Shown piece after piece: positions 30,567 to 39,813 of a stretch of DNA of 64,000 nucleotides; positions within the stretch are counted from its first letter, which is position 1; every line of letters starts with the position of its first letter. Position numbers and translations under genes: made by a program. The stretch spans positions 1-64,000 of the forward strand of contig JASLQF010000001.1 of NCBI GenBank assembly GCA_030744625.1, read 5' to 3'. This stretch comes from Rhodospirillales bacterium (GTDB lineage: Bacteria > Pseudomonadota > Alphaproteobacteria > Rhodospirillales > JASLQF01). Below the pieces are notes generated by a model that had not been told where the DNA came from, ran no database searches, and saw only the letters and a program-made list of their open reading frames with translations.

Positions 30567-31717
30567 CCTTCTATGCCCCCATGAAGCCGCCAGACCACCC
30601 GACGCCGTCGGGAGATTGGCGGATCGCGCGGTTGTTGATGGCGGCCCTGCGTCTGGCCGGCCACCAGGTGGAGACGGCCTCGCGGCTGCGCAGTTGGGAG
30701 GGTGCCGGCGACGCCTCCGCTCAAGCCCGCGTGCGAAGGCTCGGCGAGCGCCTGGCGCGGCGCCTGATCGGCCGCTACCGGGCGCGCCCGGCCTCCCGGC
30801 GTCCCGACGCCTGGCTCACCTACAACCTCTACCACAAGGCGCCGGACTGGCTTGGCCCGGCGGTGGCCGACGCCCTCTCCATCCCCTACCTGGTGGCCGG
30901 CGCCTCGGTGGCCCCCAAGCAGGCCGGCGGCCCCTGGTCCGCCGGCCACGCGGCGACCACCGCCGCCATCAGGCGCGCCGACGCGGTCATTCGCATCAAT
31001 TCGGACGACGAGGAATGCGTGCGGCCCCTTTTGAACGGTGGCGCGCGCCTCGTCCCGCTAAGCCCGTTCATCGATACCGCCCCCTTCGCCGCCGCGGCGC
31101 GGCACCGCGCCGCGCATCGCGACGACCTGGCGCGCCGCTTCGGCCTCGACGCGGGAGTTCCCTGGCTGCTCACCGTCGCCATGATGCGCGACGGCGACAA
31201 GCTGGCCTCCTACCGCATACTTGCCGAAGCCCTCGCCGGGCTGGCCGGGCACCCCTGGAACCTGCTGGTGGCCGGCGACGGTCCGGCGCGCCCCGCCGTC
31301 GAGGCGGCGCTGGCCACTGCCTCCCTCGGCGCCGGCCGCGCGTTCTTCGCCGGGCAGCTGGCGACCGACGACCTGCCCGCCATTTACGCGGCCTGCGACC
31401 TGTGCCTGTGGCCCGGCATCAACGAAGCCCTCGGCATGACGTATCTGGAGGCGCACGCGGCGGGCGTGGCGGTAGTGGCGGGGGGTTCGCGTGGCGTCGG
31501 CGACATCGTCGCCGACGGCGAGACCGGGCTGCTGCCCCCGGTCGGCGACGGCGGCGCATTCCGCCGCGCGGTGGGCGAGCTGCTGAGCGATGCCGCCCGC
31601 CGCCGCCGCATGGGCGAGGCGGCCCTGGCCAAGGCGGCGGACCGTCACGACATCGCCCAGGCGGCACGCCTGCTCGATGGGGCGCTCGACGTGGCCACGC
31701 GAAGCCGCCGGCCATGA
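30557..31717 (+). CDS. Glycosyltransferase family 4
   Basis: MRIAFYAPMKPPDHPTPSGDWRIARLLMAAL ... WPGINEALGMTYLEAHAAGVAVVAGGSRGVGDIV. Confidence 0.85.
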   Translation: MRIAFYAPMKPPDHPTPSGDWRIARLLMAALRLAGHQVETASRLRSWEGAGDASAQARVRRLGERLARRLIGRYRARPASRRPDAWLTYNLYHKAPDWLGPAVADALSIPYLVAGASVAPKQAGGPWSAGHAATTAAIRRADAVIRINSDDEECVRPLLNGGARLVPLSPFIDTAPFAAAARHRAAHRDDLARRFGLDAGVPWLLTVAMMRDGDKLASYRILAEALAGLAGHPWNLLVAGDGPARPAVEAALATASLGAGRAFFAGQLATDDLPAIYAACDLCLWPGINEALGMTYLEAHAAGVAVVAGGSRGVGDIVADGETGLLPPVGDGGAFRRAVGELLSDAARRRRMGEAALAKAADRHDIAQAARLLDGALDVATRSRRP

Positions 31718-32304
31718 CGTCGCTCGCCGTCATTCGCCATGGCTCCACGGCCTGGAACGAGGACAAGCGCCTGCAGGGCCGTGCCGACGTGACCCTGAGT
31801 GCCGCCGGCCGCGCCGCCGTCGCCGCCTGGCGGCTGCCCTTCGAGACAGCCGGCTTCGCCTGGACGTCGAGCCCGCTGCGCCGTGCCGTGGAGACGGCGG
31901 AGATCCTCGGCGCCCGAAACCTGGTCACCGAGCCCCGCCTCACGGAAATGGACTGGGGCGTCTGGGAGGGACGCCGCCTCGCCGAGCTGCGCCGGGAGCT
32001 GGGCGCGGCCATGGCCGAGAACGAGGCGCGGGGGCTGGATTTTCAGGCCCCCGGCGGCGAGAGCCCGCGTCAGGTTCAGGAGCGCCTGGCGCCCTGGCTC
32101 GGCGAAGTGGCGGCGCGCGGGGAACCCACCCTGGCCGTCACCCACAAGGGCGTGATCCGGGCGCTGCTGGCGCTGGCCACCGGCTGGACCATGACCGGGG
32201 AGGCGCCGGCCAAAGCGGGACGGGCGGCGGCTCACCTGTTTCGTCTCGATGGGGCGGGGAACATCGAGGTCGAGCGCCTCGACATGGCGCTGGACCCCGG
32301 CTGA
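31714..32304 (+). CDS. Histidine phosphatase (phosphoglycerate mutase-like) family protein
   Basis: LAVIRHGSTAWNEDKRLQGRADVTLS ... SSPLRRAVETAEIL ... VTHKGVIRALLAL. Confidence 0.9.
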   Translation: MTSLAVIRHGSTAWNEDKRLQGRADVTLSAAGRAAVAAWRLPFETAGFAWTSSPLRRAVETAEILGARNLVTEPRLTEMDWGVWEGRRLAELRRELGAAMAENEARGLDFQAPGGESPRQVQERLAPWLGEVAARGEPTLAVTHKGVIRALLALATGWTMTGEAPAKAGRAAAHLFRLDGAGNIEVERLDMALDPG

Positions 32305-33473
32305 TGGCCGGCCGCGTTTTCCTCTACGTGCAGCACCTGCTCGGCATCGGCCACCTGCAGCGGGCGGCCCGTCTGGCCAAGGCCATGGCCGCCGCCGGGC
32401 TCGACGTCGACTTGGTATCCGGCGGCGGCGCAGTACCCTTCCTCGACACCGGAGGCGCCGCCCTCTGCCAGTTGCCTCCCCTCAAGGCCGGCGCCGGCGG
32501 TTTCGGCGACCTGGTCGACGAGGCCGGCCAGCCCGCCGGCGAGGCATTGATGGAAGAGCGGCGGCGGCGCCTTTTGGCTTTCTTCGGCGAACGCCGCCCC
32601 GATGCCGTGATCGTCGAGACGTTCCCCTTCGGCCGCCGCCAGATGCGCTTCGAGGTGCTGGCCTTCCTGGAGGCGGCGCGCCGCGCCGATCCCCGGCCCC
32701 TGGTGATTTCCTCGGTGCGCGATATCCTGCAGGCCAAGCGCAAGCCGGGACGCGACGCCGAAGCCGCCGATTGGGCCGAGACCTATTTCGACTTCGTGCT
32801 GGTGCACGGCGACGCGCGCTTCGCCGCCTTCGAGGAAACCTTCCCCGAGGCGGCACGCATCGCCGGGAAACTTCATTACACTGGCCTCATCGCCAATGCG
32901 CCGGCGGCGACCGGGGAAGCGGGGAGCGGTGAAATCCTGGTCTCGGCCGGGGGCGGCGCCGTCGGCGCCCGCTTGTTGCGAACGGCGATCGAGGCGCGCC
33001 CGCTTACCCGCTACGACGACGCGCCGTGGCGGCTTCTCGCCGGCCCCAACCTGGAGGCCGGCGTCTTCCAGGAGCTGCGGCGCGACGCCCCCGACGGTGT
33101 CGCCGTCGAGGCCTACCGGCCCGACTTCGCGGCGTTACTCGCCACCTGTGAGGTATCCGTTTCCCAGGGCGGCTACAATACGGTGGCCGACATCCTGGCC
33201 GCCGGGGCGCGCGCCGTCATCGTGCCCTACGGGGCGGACGGCGAGACCGAACAGACCCGGCGCGCCGAACGGCTCGCCGAACGCGGCCTGGCGCACGTGG
33301 TGGACGAGGACGCGCTTGCGCCCCACACCCTGGCCAGGGCGATCGACGCAGCCGCGACCATGACACCGCCCACCACACCCGGCATCGACCTCGATGGCGC
33401 CGCCAAGAGCGCCCGGCTGGTCGCCGCCTGGCTGGCGGCGCGCGACGATAAGGCGGCGCAGGCAAGCCCATGA
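32304..33473 (+). CDS. GT-B/MurG-like predicted glycosyltransferase
   Basis: VFLYVQHLLGIGHLQRAARLAKAMAAAGLDVDLVSGG ... SQGGYNTVADILAAGARAVIVPY; paralogue of 28086-29306. Confidence 0.75.
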   Translation: MAGRVFLYVQHLLGIGHLQRAARLAKAMAAAGLDVDLVSGGGAVPFLDTGGAALCQLPPLKAGAGGFGDLVDEAGQPAGEALMEERRRRLLAFFGERRPDAVIVETFPFGRRQMRFEVLAFLEAARRADPRPLVISSVRDILQAKRKPGRDAEAADWAETYFDFVLVHGDARFAAFEETFPEAARIAGKLHYTGLIANAPAATGEAGSGEILVSAGGGAVGARLLRTAIEARPLTRYDDAPWRLLAGPNLEAGVFQELRRDAPDGVAVEAYRPDFAALLATCEVSVSQGGYNTVADILAAGARAVIVPYGADGETEQTRRAERLAERGLAHVVDEDALAPHTLARAIDAAATMTPPTTPGIDLDGAAKSARLVAAWLAARDDKAAQASP

Positions 33474-34231
33474 GCACCGGCTGGGACGACCTGGAGCGCG
33501 AGCTCGACGCCTGGCAGGCGGCGGGGCGCGCCGCCACCCTGTGGTGGCGGGACGACGACGGGCGCGCCGCGACGCCTGCCCTGGATTCTCTGCTTGCCAT
33601 GGCCCGGGGCTCGGGCACCCCCCTCGCCCTTGCCGTCATCCCGGCGGGCGCCGGGGCTTCCCTTGCCGAACGGTTGGCCGGCGAGCCCCTTGTCGCCATC
33701 GTGCAGCACGGTTTCGACCACGCCGACCACGCCCGGCCGGGCGACAAGAAGATCGAGCTTGCTCCGCACCGCCCCCTCGACGGGATGCGGGGCGCCCTCG
33801 CCGACGGCCGGGAACGGCTGCAGGCCCTGTTCGGCGGCCGCGCCCTTGCCGTGCTGGTACCGCCGTGGAACCGCGTCGCCGACGCCGTGGTCGATGCCCT
33901 TCCCGCCATCGGGTTCACCGGCCTCTCGGCGTTCGGGCCACGCGCCAAGGCAATAGCGGCACCGGGCGTTCGTGCCGCCAACGCGCACGTCGACATCATC
34001 GACTGGCGGGGAGGACGCGGATTCGTCGGCGAAAGCGATGCCCTCGCCCAGGCGGTACGCCATCTGCGCGCCCGCCGCACCGGCCAAGCCGATGGCGATG
34101 AGCCCACCGGCCTGATGACCCACCACCTGGACCACGACGCCGAGTGTTGGGATTTCATCGAGGCCTTCGTGGCCCGCACCTCGGCCCATGCGGCGGCGCG
34201 CTGGTTGAGCGCCGAGGCGATTTTCGACTGA
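33470..34231 (+). CDS. Polysaccharide deacetylase-like protein
   Basis: WWRDDDGRAATPALDSLLAMA ... IVQHGFDHADHA ... LVPPWNRVADAVVDALPAIGFTGLSAFG. Confidence 0.7.
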   Translation: MSTGWDDLERELDAWQAAGRAATLWWRDDDGRAATPALDSLLAMARGSGTPLALAVIPAGAGASLAERLAGEPLVAIVQHGFDHADHARPGDKKIELAPHRPLDGMRGALADGRERLQALFGGRALAVLVPPWNRVADAVVDALPAIGFTGLSAFGPRAKAIAAPGVRAANAHVDIIDWRGGRGFVGESDALAQAVRHLRARRTGQADGDEPTGLMTHHLDHDAECWDFIEAFVARTSAHAAARWLSAEAIFD

Positions 34232-34234
34232 GGT

Positions 34235-34717
34235 CTATTCCACCCGGTACATGAAATAGGGCCAGCGCGCGCCGAGGGGCAGATCGAGCGCCGCCCACCC
34301 CTCGCCGTCCATGGCGCGGTCGGTGGCGACGATGGCGCCGGGCGCCAGACACTCTGCGAGGCTTGCCGCCACCGCCGCCGCCAGTTCGGTGTCGGCGGCG
34401 CGGTCATCGCTGCCGATGTCGGCATGGGCGAGGGCCGCCGCTCCGATGGTGGCCGCCACCCGGGGCAGGGTGTCGCGGAAGTCACCGAGGATGAGGTGGG
34501 CGCCATCGGGCACCAGGGCGGGCGGCGCGTGCACGTCGCGGTCGAAGGTGAAAATCTCGCGGTCGGGGAGCAACTCGCGCAGGTGGTCGTAGGTGCGTCC
34601 CTTGCCGAGGCCGATTTCGAGGACCGGCCCCGCCACCCCCTCGATCAGGCGTGCCGCGGCGTCCAGGCACAAGCCCTGGGTGATCAGCCGTTCGGCCATG
34701 TGGGTGAGGCGGCTCAC
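34235..34717 (-). CDS. Class I SAM-dependent methyltransferase-like protein
   Basis: GPVLEIGLGKGRTYDHLRELLPDREIFTFDRDVHA. Confidence 0.75.
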   Translation of the reverse strand: MSRLTHMAERLITQGLCLDAAARLIEGVAGPVLEIGLGKGRTYDHLRELLPDREIFTFDRDVHAPPALVPDGAHLILGDFRDTLPRVAATIGAAALAHADIGSDDRAADTELAAAVAASLAECLAPGAIVATDRAMDGEGWAALDLPLGARWPYFMYRVE

Positions 34718-34856
34718 CGCATCGTTCCTCCAACGCCTCGTTCGGTGATGGCGGCGCGTCCCGCCACGCGGGGAGCGGAGCGTCGTTGGCAGGCACCGCC
34801 GCCGCCGTTAAACTGCGCTTCCCTCGCGCCCGTTCAGGTTAGGGAAACCCACGCGT

Positions 34857-35639
34857 ATGGTCCAGGCCTCGCTCAAGAAGCTCGCCTACCGCTTCGGCTA
34901 CGACTTCACCATGAGAAAGCTGCCGCAGTATGACACCATGCGGCGCCGCCTCGGCATTCCCCGCGACATGGACCCGGCGTTCGCCGACATCTGCGAAAAG
35001 GCGGCGCCCTTCACCATGACCTCGGTGGAGCGCATGTACGCCCTTTACGAGGGCGTCAAGCACGTGGTGGCGCGGAACGTGCCGGGCGATCTGGTGGAGT
35101 GCGGGGTGTGGCAGGGGGGAAGCTCCATGGTCATGGCCCTGACCCTGGCGGCGCTCGGCGACACCTCGCGCAAGATCCACCTGTACGACACCTTCGCCGG
35201 CATGACGCGCCCCGGCGAGGTCGACCGGCGGGCCCGTGACGGCGCCGAGCAGATATCGCGCTGGCAGTACTTCCAGCGCGGCGACCACAACGAATGGTGC
35301 TACGCCAGCCTCGCCGAAGTGCGAACCAACATGGCAAGCACGGGATATCCCGCCGACAAGCTGGTCTTCGTCGAGGGCAAGGTCGAGGACACGTTGCCGG
35401 CCGGCGCGCCGGCGGCGGTGGCGCTCCTGCGCCTCGATACCGACTGGTACCAATCGACCCGCCACGAACTCGAACACCTGTATCCCAGGCTGTCGGCGGG
35501 TGGCGTGCTGGTCCTCGACGACTACGGGTCCTTCGAGGGGGCGCGCAAGGCCGTCGACGAGTATTTCGCGGAAAACGGCGTCGGGCTTTACCTGCACCGG
35601 GTCGATTCGACGGGGCGCATCGCCATATTGCCCGGCTAG
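34857..35639 (+). CDS. TylF/MycF family O-methyltransferase-like protein
   Basis: VPGDLVECGVWQGGSSMVMALTL ... LLRLDTDWYQSTRHELEHLYPRLSAGGVLVLDDYG. Confidence 0.85.
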   Translation: MVQASLKKLAYRFGYDFTMRKLPQYDTMRRRLGIPRDMDPAFADICEKAAPFTMTSVERMYALYEGVKHVVARNVPGDLVECGVWQGGSSMVMALTLAALGDTSRKIHLYDTFAGMTRPGEVDRRARDGAEQISRWQYFQRGDHNEWCYASLAEVRTNMASTGYPADKLVFVEGKVEDTLPAGAPAAVALLRLDTDWYQSTRHELEHLYPRLSAGGVLVLDDYGSFEGARKAVDEYFAENGVGLYLHRVDSTGRIAILPG

Positions 35640-35656
35640 TGTCCTGGATCAGGGGA

Positions 35657-35743
35657 GATTAAGGTGGTGGATTAAGGTGACATGATACTTAATTCACGGT
35701 GTGGAGATAATTAAGTATCATGTCACCTTAATTCACCTTAATT
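35657..35743. repeat. REP/MITE-like inverted repeat, locus 1
   Basis: ATTAAGGTGACATGATACTTAATT (35671-35694) and its exact 24-bp inverse AATTAAGTATCATGTCACCTTAAT (35709-35732), flanked by extra ATTAAGGTG / CACCTTAATT half units. Confidence 0.9.
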
Positions 35744-35766
35744 CTCGTTCATACCCCTCTCTATAT

Positions 35767-36276
35767 TCAGCCTTTCGATAATCCATGCCACCAGTCCCGC
35801 ATGGCTTCCTGGGTATAGGGCAGGGTCGCGCCCAAACCGCCGCATTGGCGCCGCCAGATATCGAGGGCCGGTTCGGGTACGGCGATCAGCAGCGGAATTC
35901 CCTCGGTGATAATTTGCATGATCTCATCGAGCAGCCCCTCGCCCATTTGTTCCTGATCACCGAACTTTTCGATCACCACCAGGTCCGGACGCGTCCGGAT
36001 GGCGTCGCGCAGAACGGCCGAGGTCTCCGCCAAGTTAGCGACATCCAGTCCGCATTCCTTTTCGTCGGCCATCGGTCGCTTGATGGGAATGCGATGGCCG
36101 GAGGATATATCCACCGAATCGATGGTCCTGCTTCCATCACCGGGATCAAGGCGGCTTTCCTGGAGAATCCCGGCCACCGAAATCAGCTCGGCCTTGAGGC
36201 TCGAGACAAATTCAGGCAGCGCCGATTTATCCGTTTGCTTGGGCGTATAGATCACCGCGGCGAAGGCGACTGTCAT
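35767..36276 (-). CDS. DUF2478-like protein (putative NTPase)
   Basis: FAAVIYTPKQTDKSALPEFVSSLKAELISVAGILQES ... TRPDLVVIEKFGDQEQMGEGLLDEIMQIITEGIPLLIAVPEPALDIWRRQCGG. Confidence 0.65.
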   Translation of the reverse strand: MTVAFAAVIYTPKQTDKSALPEFVSSLKAELISVAGILQESRLDPGDGSRTIDSVDISSGHRIPIKRPMADEKECGLDVANLAETSAVLRDAIRTRPDLVVIEKFGDQEQMGEGLLDEIMQIITEGIPLLIAVPEPALDIWRRQCGGLGATLPYTQEAMRDWWHGLSKG

Positions 36277-36435
36277 GCGTTCTTCCGTTCCATCGTCTGT
36301 ACCGGTCGCTACGTATCCCACTCGATTTCACCAAAAGGAAGCTTAATCCCGTCGAACCCCTTTGGCCGACAGTTGCCGAATGACCTCCAGGCTCATGGAG
36401 GGAGCACCCATTAAAGGATGGGCGGCACCGTCGCA

Positions 36436-36449
36436 TTGACCTCAATCAA
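36436..36449. promoter_or_regulatory. FNR/FixK-like box TTGACCTCAATCAA
   Basis: One mismatch from TTGAT-N4-ATCAA; about 160 bp upstream of the DUF2478-like start. Confidence 0.35.
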
Positions 36450-36628
36450 ACGAAAAACAGCTAGATGAATTGCTGCTTCGGAACGAGGGTACGGTAAATA
36501 CCGAAATTCAGAACAGGAAAATGTCTACACATGACCGCCGCCGCGGCAGCGGCGAGGTCCCCGAGACCCAAACAACACCGCGGAATACACCTTGGCAGGC
36601 TGTCCGGTTTTCGGGGACCATCTCGTAC

Positions 36629-37774
36629 CTAGTTGTTCAAGACCTGTGATAACGTTTCCGCCTGGGATGCCAGATCGTTTGACACGGACGACACTTCGCC
36701 GGAAATTTCACTGACCTGACTGACGTCTTGATTGACGCCGGCAATATTTGTCGTAACTTCCGTAACGCCGCTGGCCGCTTCCTGCACATTGCGGGCAATT
36801 TCCTGGGTCGCCGCGCCCTGTTCTTCGACGGCGGCGGCGATGTTTGCCGACACTTCGTTGAATGTACCGATCGTATCGCCGATATCGCCAATGGACTGAA
36901 CGGCCGTGGAGGTGGCTTCCTGAATTTCCTTGACCTGTGTTTTGATGTCCAACGTCGCCTTCTCCGTCTGACTGGCCAGACTCTTGACCTCGGAGGCGAC
37001 AACGGCGAACCCCTTGCCCGCCTCGCCGGCACGGGCGGCCTCGATCGTTGCGTTCAATGCCAACAGATTCGTCTGGCTGGCGATGTCATTGATCAGGCTG
37101 ACCACCTGCTCGATCTGGTCCGAGGCCTCCGACAATCCGTTGACCAGCTCGTTTGCCTTCTCGGCTTCAACAACGGCCTCGCCGGCGATTGATGCGGATT
37201 GGGAAACCTGGCGGTTGATTTCCTGAATGGAGGCGTTCAACTCTTCGGCGGATGAGGCAACGGTTTGCGTGTTGGCACCCGCCTCTTCCGCCGCCGAGGC
37301 AACCGTCGCGGTCTTTTCACTGGCGTTACTTGCCGCTTCCCCCATGGATTGGGCGCTGGCATTAAGCTCTGTCGAAGCGGACGTAATGGCGTTAACCATT
37401 TCGGCAAACTTCTTCATTTTATCTTCGACACCATCGGCCGCCGAATTGATCTCCTTCGCGGCTTCACCATAGGCCCCCAACATTCCGTGTTGCGCGATAC
37501 GCCGGAAATATTGATTTTGCGAAATGAATTCCAGGCAGGCCGTCGACTCGCGGACATAGGCATCGGCGCGATCAATCATTTCGTTGATCTTGAGGCAAAG
37601 TGCGCGCTCCACGCCATTCCCGGTGGTGATGTCTTTTATACGGGCTTCAAAATTTCCCTGACAGATATCATCGGCGACATTCATAATATCCTGAATCTTG
37701 TCCGCACTGACTGATCCCGCAGCTGCCCCTGGTTTCGTCTGGCTTTGGTATTGCTTATCAAACATCTCAGTCAT
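36629..37774 (-). CDS. Soluble methyl-accepting chemotaxis protein (no TM)
   Basis: MCP hairpin VVSLINDIASQTNLLALNATIEAARAGEAGKGFAVVASEVKSLASQT; no hydrophobic TM segments in the N-terminus. Confidence 0.92.
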   Translation of the reverse strand: MTEMFDKQYQSQTKPGAAAGSVSADKIQDIMNVADDICQGNFEARIKDITTGNGVERALCLKINEMIDRADAYVRESTACLEFISQNQYFRRIAQHGMLGAYGEAAKEINSAADGVEDKMKKFAEMVNAITSASTELNASAQSMGEAASNASEKTATVASAAEEAGANTQTVASSAEELNASIQEINRQVSQSASIAGEAVVEAEKANELVNGLSEASDQIEQVVSLINDIASQTNLLALNATIEAARAGEAGKGFAVVASEVKSLASQTEKATLDIKTQVKEIQEATSTAVQSIGDIGDTIGTFNEVSANIAAAVEEQGAATQEIARNVQEAASGVTEVTTNIAGVNQDVSQVSEISGEVSSVSNDLASQAETLSQVLNN

Positions 37775-38288
37775 CCTTTGCTAAACTGGCAATAAGTTCG
37801 TTATAGCTGACGCCCTTATCGCTCAATATGCTCATCAGCGCGCTTACGGACTCTTGAATGCCTTCCTTTCGGTTCGGGTTTTTTTCTTCGATCGAATTGA
37901 GTTGATCGTACAAAGGTTCGATCACGGTTTTTATTGTCTGAGGATTGGGAACCCGACGGGTGGAATGATAGGCAACGATACTTCCGTCCTCCTTGCTTGG
38001 CGTAACATGCGCAATGACCCAGTAGTGATCGCCGTTCTTACTCGAGTTAACGACATAGGCGAAAATTTCCTCACCTTTTGCAATGGTAGTCCACAGCAAC
38101 TCGAACACGGCGCGGGGCATATTCGGGTTTCGGATCATGTTGTGCGGTTGCCCCATTACTTCCGATTCTTCGTAACCGGCAACCTCCAAAAATGTATGGT
38201 TGGCATAGGTAATCCGCCCTTTTAGATCGGTCTTGCTGACGATCAAATCGTCGCGATCGAAGAAGACTTCGTTTCCAGTGTATTGCAT
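37767..38288 (-). CDS. Aer-like PAS domain protein
   Basis: IVSKTDLKGRITYANHTFLEVAGYEESEVMGQPHNMIRNPNMPRAVFELLWTTIAKGEEIFAYVVNSSKNGDHYWVIAHVTP. Confidence 0.88.
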   Translation of the reverse strand: MQYTGNEVFFDRDDLIVSKTDLKGRITYANHTFLEVAGYEESEVMGQPHNMIRNPNMPRAVFELLWTTIAKGEEIFAYVVNSSKNGDHYWVIAHVTPSKEDGSIVAYHSTRRVPNPQTIKTVIEPLYDQLNSIEEKNPNRKEGIQESVSALMSILSDKGVSYNELIASLAKDD

Positions 38289-38426
38289 TGGTTTATCCCT
38301 ACTCCAGGTTTCTCAAAATAATGTGACTAAACTATCAAGCATTGTAGAAACATATTCCTCAAGAGTTACATACTGATATTTCCAAAATAACTGTCAATGC
38401 CATGGTGATCTCCCCATATTGCGCCG

Positions 38427-38660
38427 TTATTCAATTTTATGCTTCTCCGACGCCTTGAGGGGGATTCCTTCTTCGAGGGCCGCCTCGATCCCGGAAAGCA
38501 CTTCGGCCACCTTGACCGGCTTGATCAGGTAGCCGTGGAAGCCTGCTTCCAACCCCTTCCTGATGGAGCCTTCCACGGGGTTGGCGGAGAGCGCGACGAC
38601 GGGAATGGCGCGCATCGCCTCGATGCCCTTCAATTCCTTCAAAGTCTCGCCCCCGCTCAA
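38427..38660 (-). pseudogene. C-terminal remnant of a response-regulator receiver domain
   Basis: LKGIEAMRAIPVVALSANPVEGSIRKGLEAGFHGYLIKPVKVAEVL; the phospho-acceptor Asp half is missing and an upstream in-frame stop is present. Confidence 0.6.
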
Positions 38661-39012
38661 CTCAAATCATTTTAAGGTTGATTCCTAATTGTTGATTCAT
38701 CCTGTGTTTAGAAACCTATACGTTGGTATAAGGGCCCGTTTCCAACTCATGGCACCTGGTCGTGCCTCTCCGATGATGGCCACCCACCCGCGCGGTGGCC
38801 ACGCTCATTAGGCCAAGGTCAAGTGGGCCGTTCCTACTGGCCGATTTCGGGAGAAAGCGGACTTCTTTCACTCGTCCGAAGTTCTCTTTAAGGTCGCTGA
38901 GCCGACGTCGGCGTGGCGGGCAAACGTCCATTCAAGACGTCATTCGGCCCGCCTTGGCTAAGGGGGCAACACCAAGTATGATGAGGGGCCGACCCCGACA
39001 GGATTGAAGGCC

Positions 39013-39384
39013 ATGCAAAATTTCATGGCGATGGTTTGGCTGTTGGCGGCGGCTCTGGCCTTCGGGCTCGCCACGCTGGCCCCCGGGCCGGCGGCCGCAC
39101 AAAGCGCCGCGGTGGCGCCGGACACTGCCGGCGGCGGCATCGACTGCACTTGCCGCTACGGCGGCCAGTCCTACGCCCAGGACGCTTGCGTGTGTATCGT
39201 GACGCCCAACGGCGCGCGTCTGGCGTGCTGCGGCAAGGTGCTCAACAACGCGTCCTGGAAATTCACCACCGACATGTGCCCCACTGCCGCCAAGCCCACG
39301 CCGGTGCCGGCCTCGTCCACCACCGGGGCAAAACCCCAGGCGAACCAGGGTTACGCCGTCTTGTCCCCGGTGGGCACCAGATAG
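39013..39384 (+). CDS. Small secreted hypothetical protein, Cys-containing
   Basis: Signal-peptide-like N-terminus ending AAAQSAA, then DCTCRYGGQSYAQDACVCIVTPNGARLACCGKV. Confidence 0.5.
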   Translation: MQNFMAMVWLLAAALAFGLATLAPGPAAAQSAAVAPDTAGGGIDCTCRYGGQSYAQDACVCIVTPNGARLACCGKVLNNASWKFTTDMCPTAAKPTPVPASSTTGAKPQANQGYAVLSPVGTR

Positions 39385-39809
39385 CAGCCGTCTATGAGCC
39401 AGGAACCGTCGGCTTGGCGTTCCATGACGTAAAGCGCCATCACCGTGACATTGTCCGGTCCGAGGACGAGAACCGGCTGAATGGTCTTGCCCTCGGCCTC
39501 CACCAGGTCACGGAACTCCAGCCGGCGCGGACGATAGACCGGCTGGTAGCCGCGCCGCACCATGTCCATGAAGTTGTCCGGCGCCCCGAACATGCGGCGG
39601 ATGGAGGGCGACGCGAAGGAAAAGGCGGCGACGCCATCGTCGCGCCGGAAGGCGTCGAGCTGTCCCTCGATTACGTGGCGGATGGCGGCGCGGTCCGCCG
39701 CCCCCGCCCCCTCGGCTGCCTGCGCCCGGGCTCCCATGGGCGGCGCGGCGGCGAGAAAAACGACGAGGACGCCGAGCACCGCCGCGTGAACAATGGGACG
39801 AACGGACAC
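39351..39809 (-). CDS. DUF4864-like secreted protein
   Basis: Signal peptide; IEGQLDAFRRDDGVAAFSFASPSIRRMFGAPDNFMDMVRRGYQPVYRPRRLEF. Confidence 0.7.
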   Translation of the reverse strand: MSVRPIVHAAVLGVLVVFLAAAPPMGARAQAAEGAGAADRAAIRHVIEGQLDAFRRDDGVAAFSFASPSIRRMFGAPDNFMDMVRRGYQPVYRPRRLEFRDLVEAEGKTIQPVLVLGPDNVTVMALYVMERQADGSWLIDGCYLVPTGDKTA

Positions 39810-39813
39810 CGGA

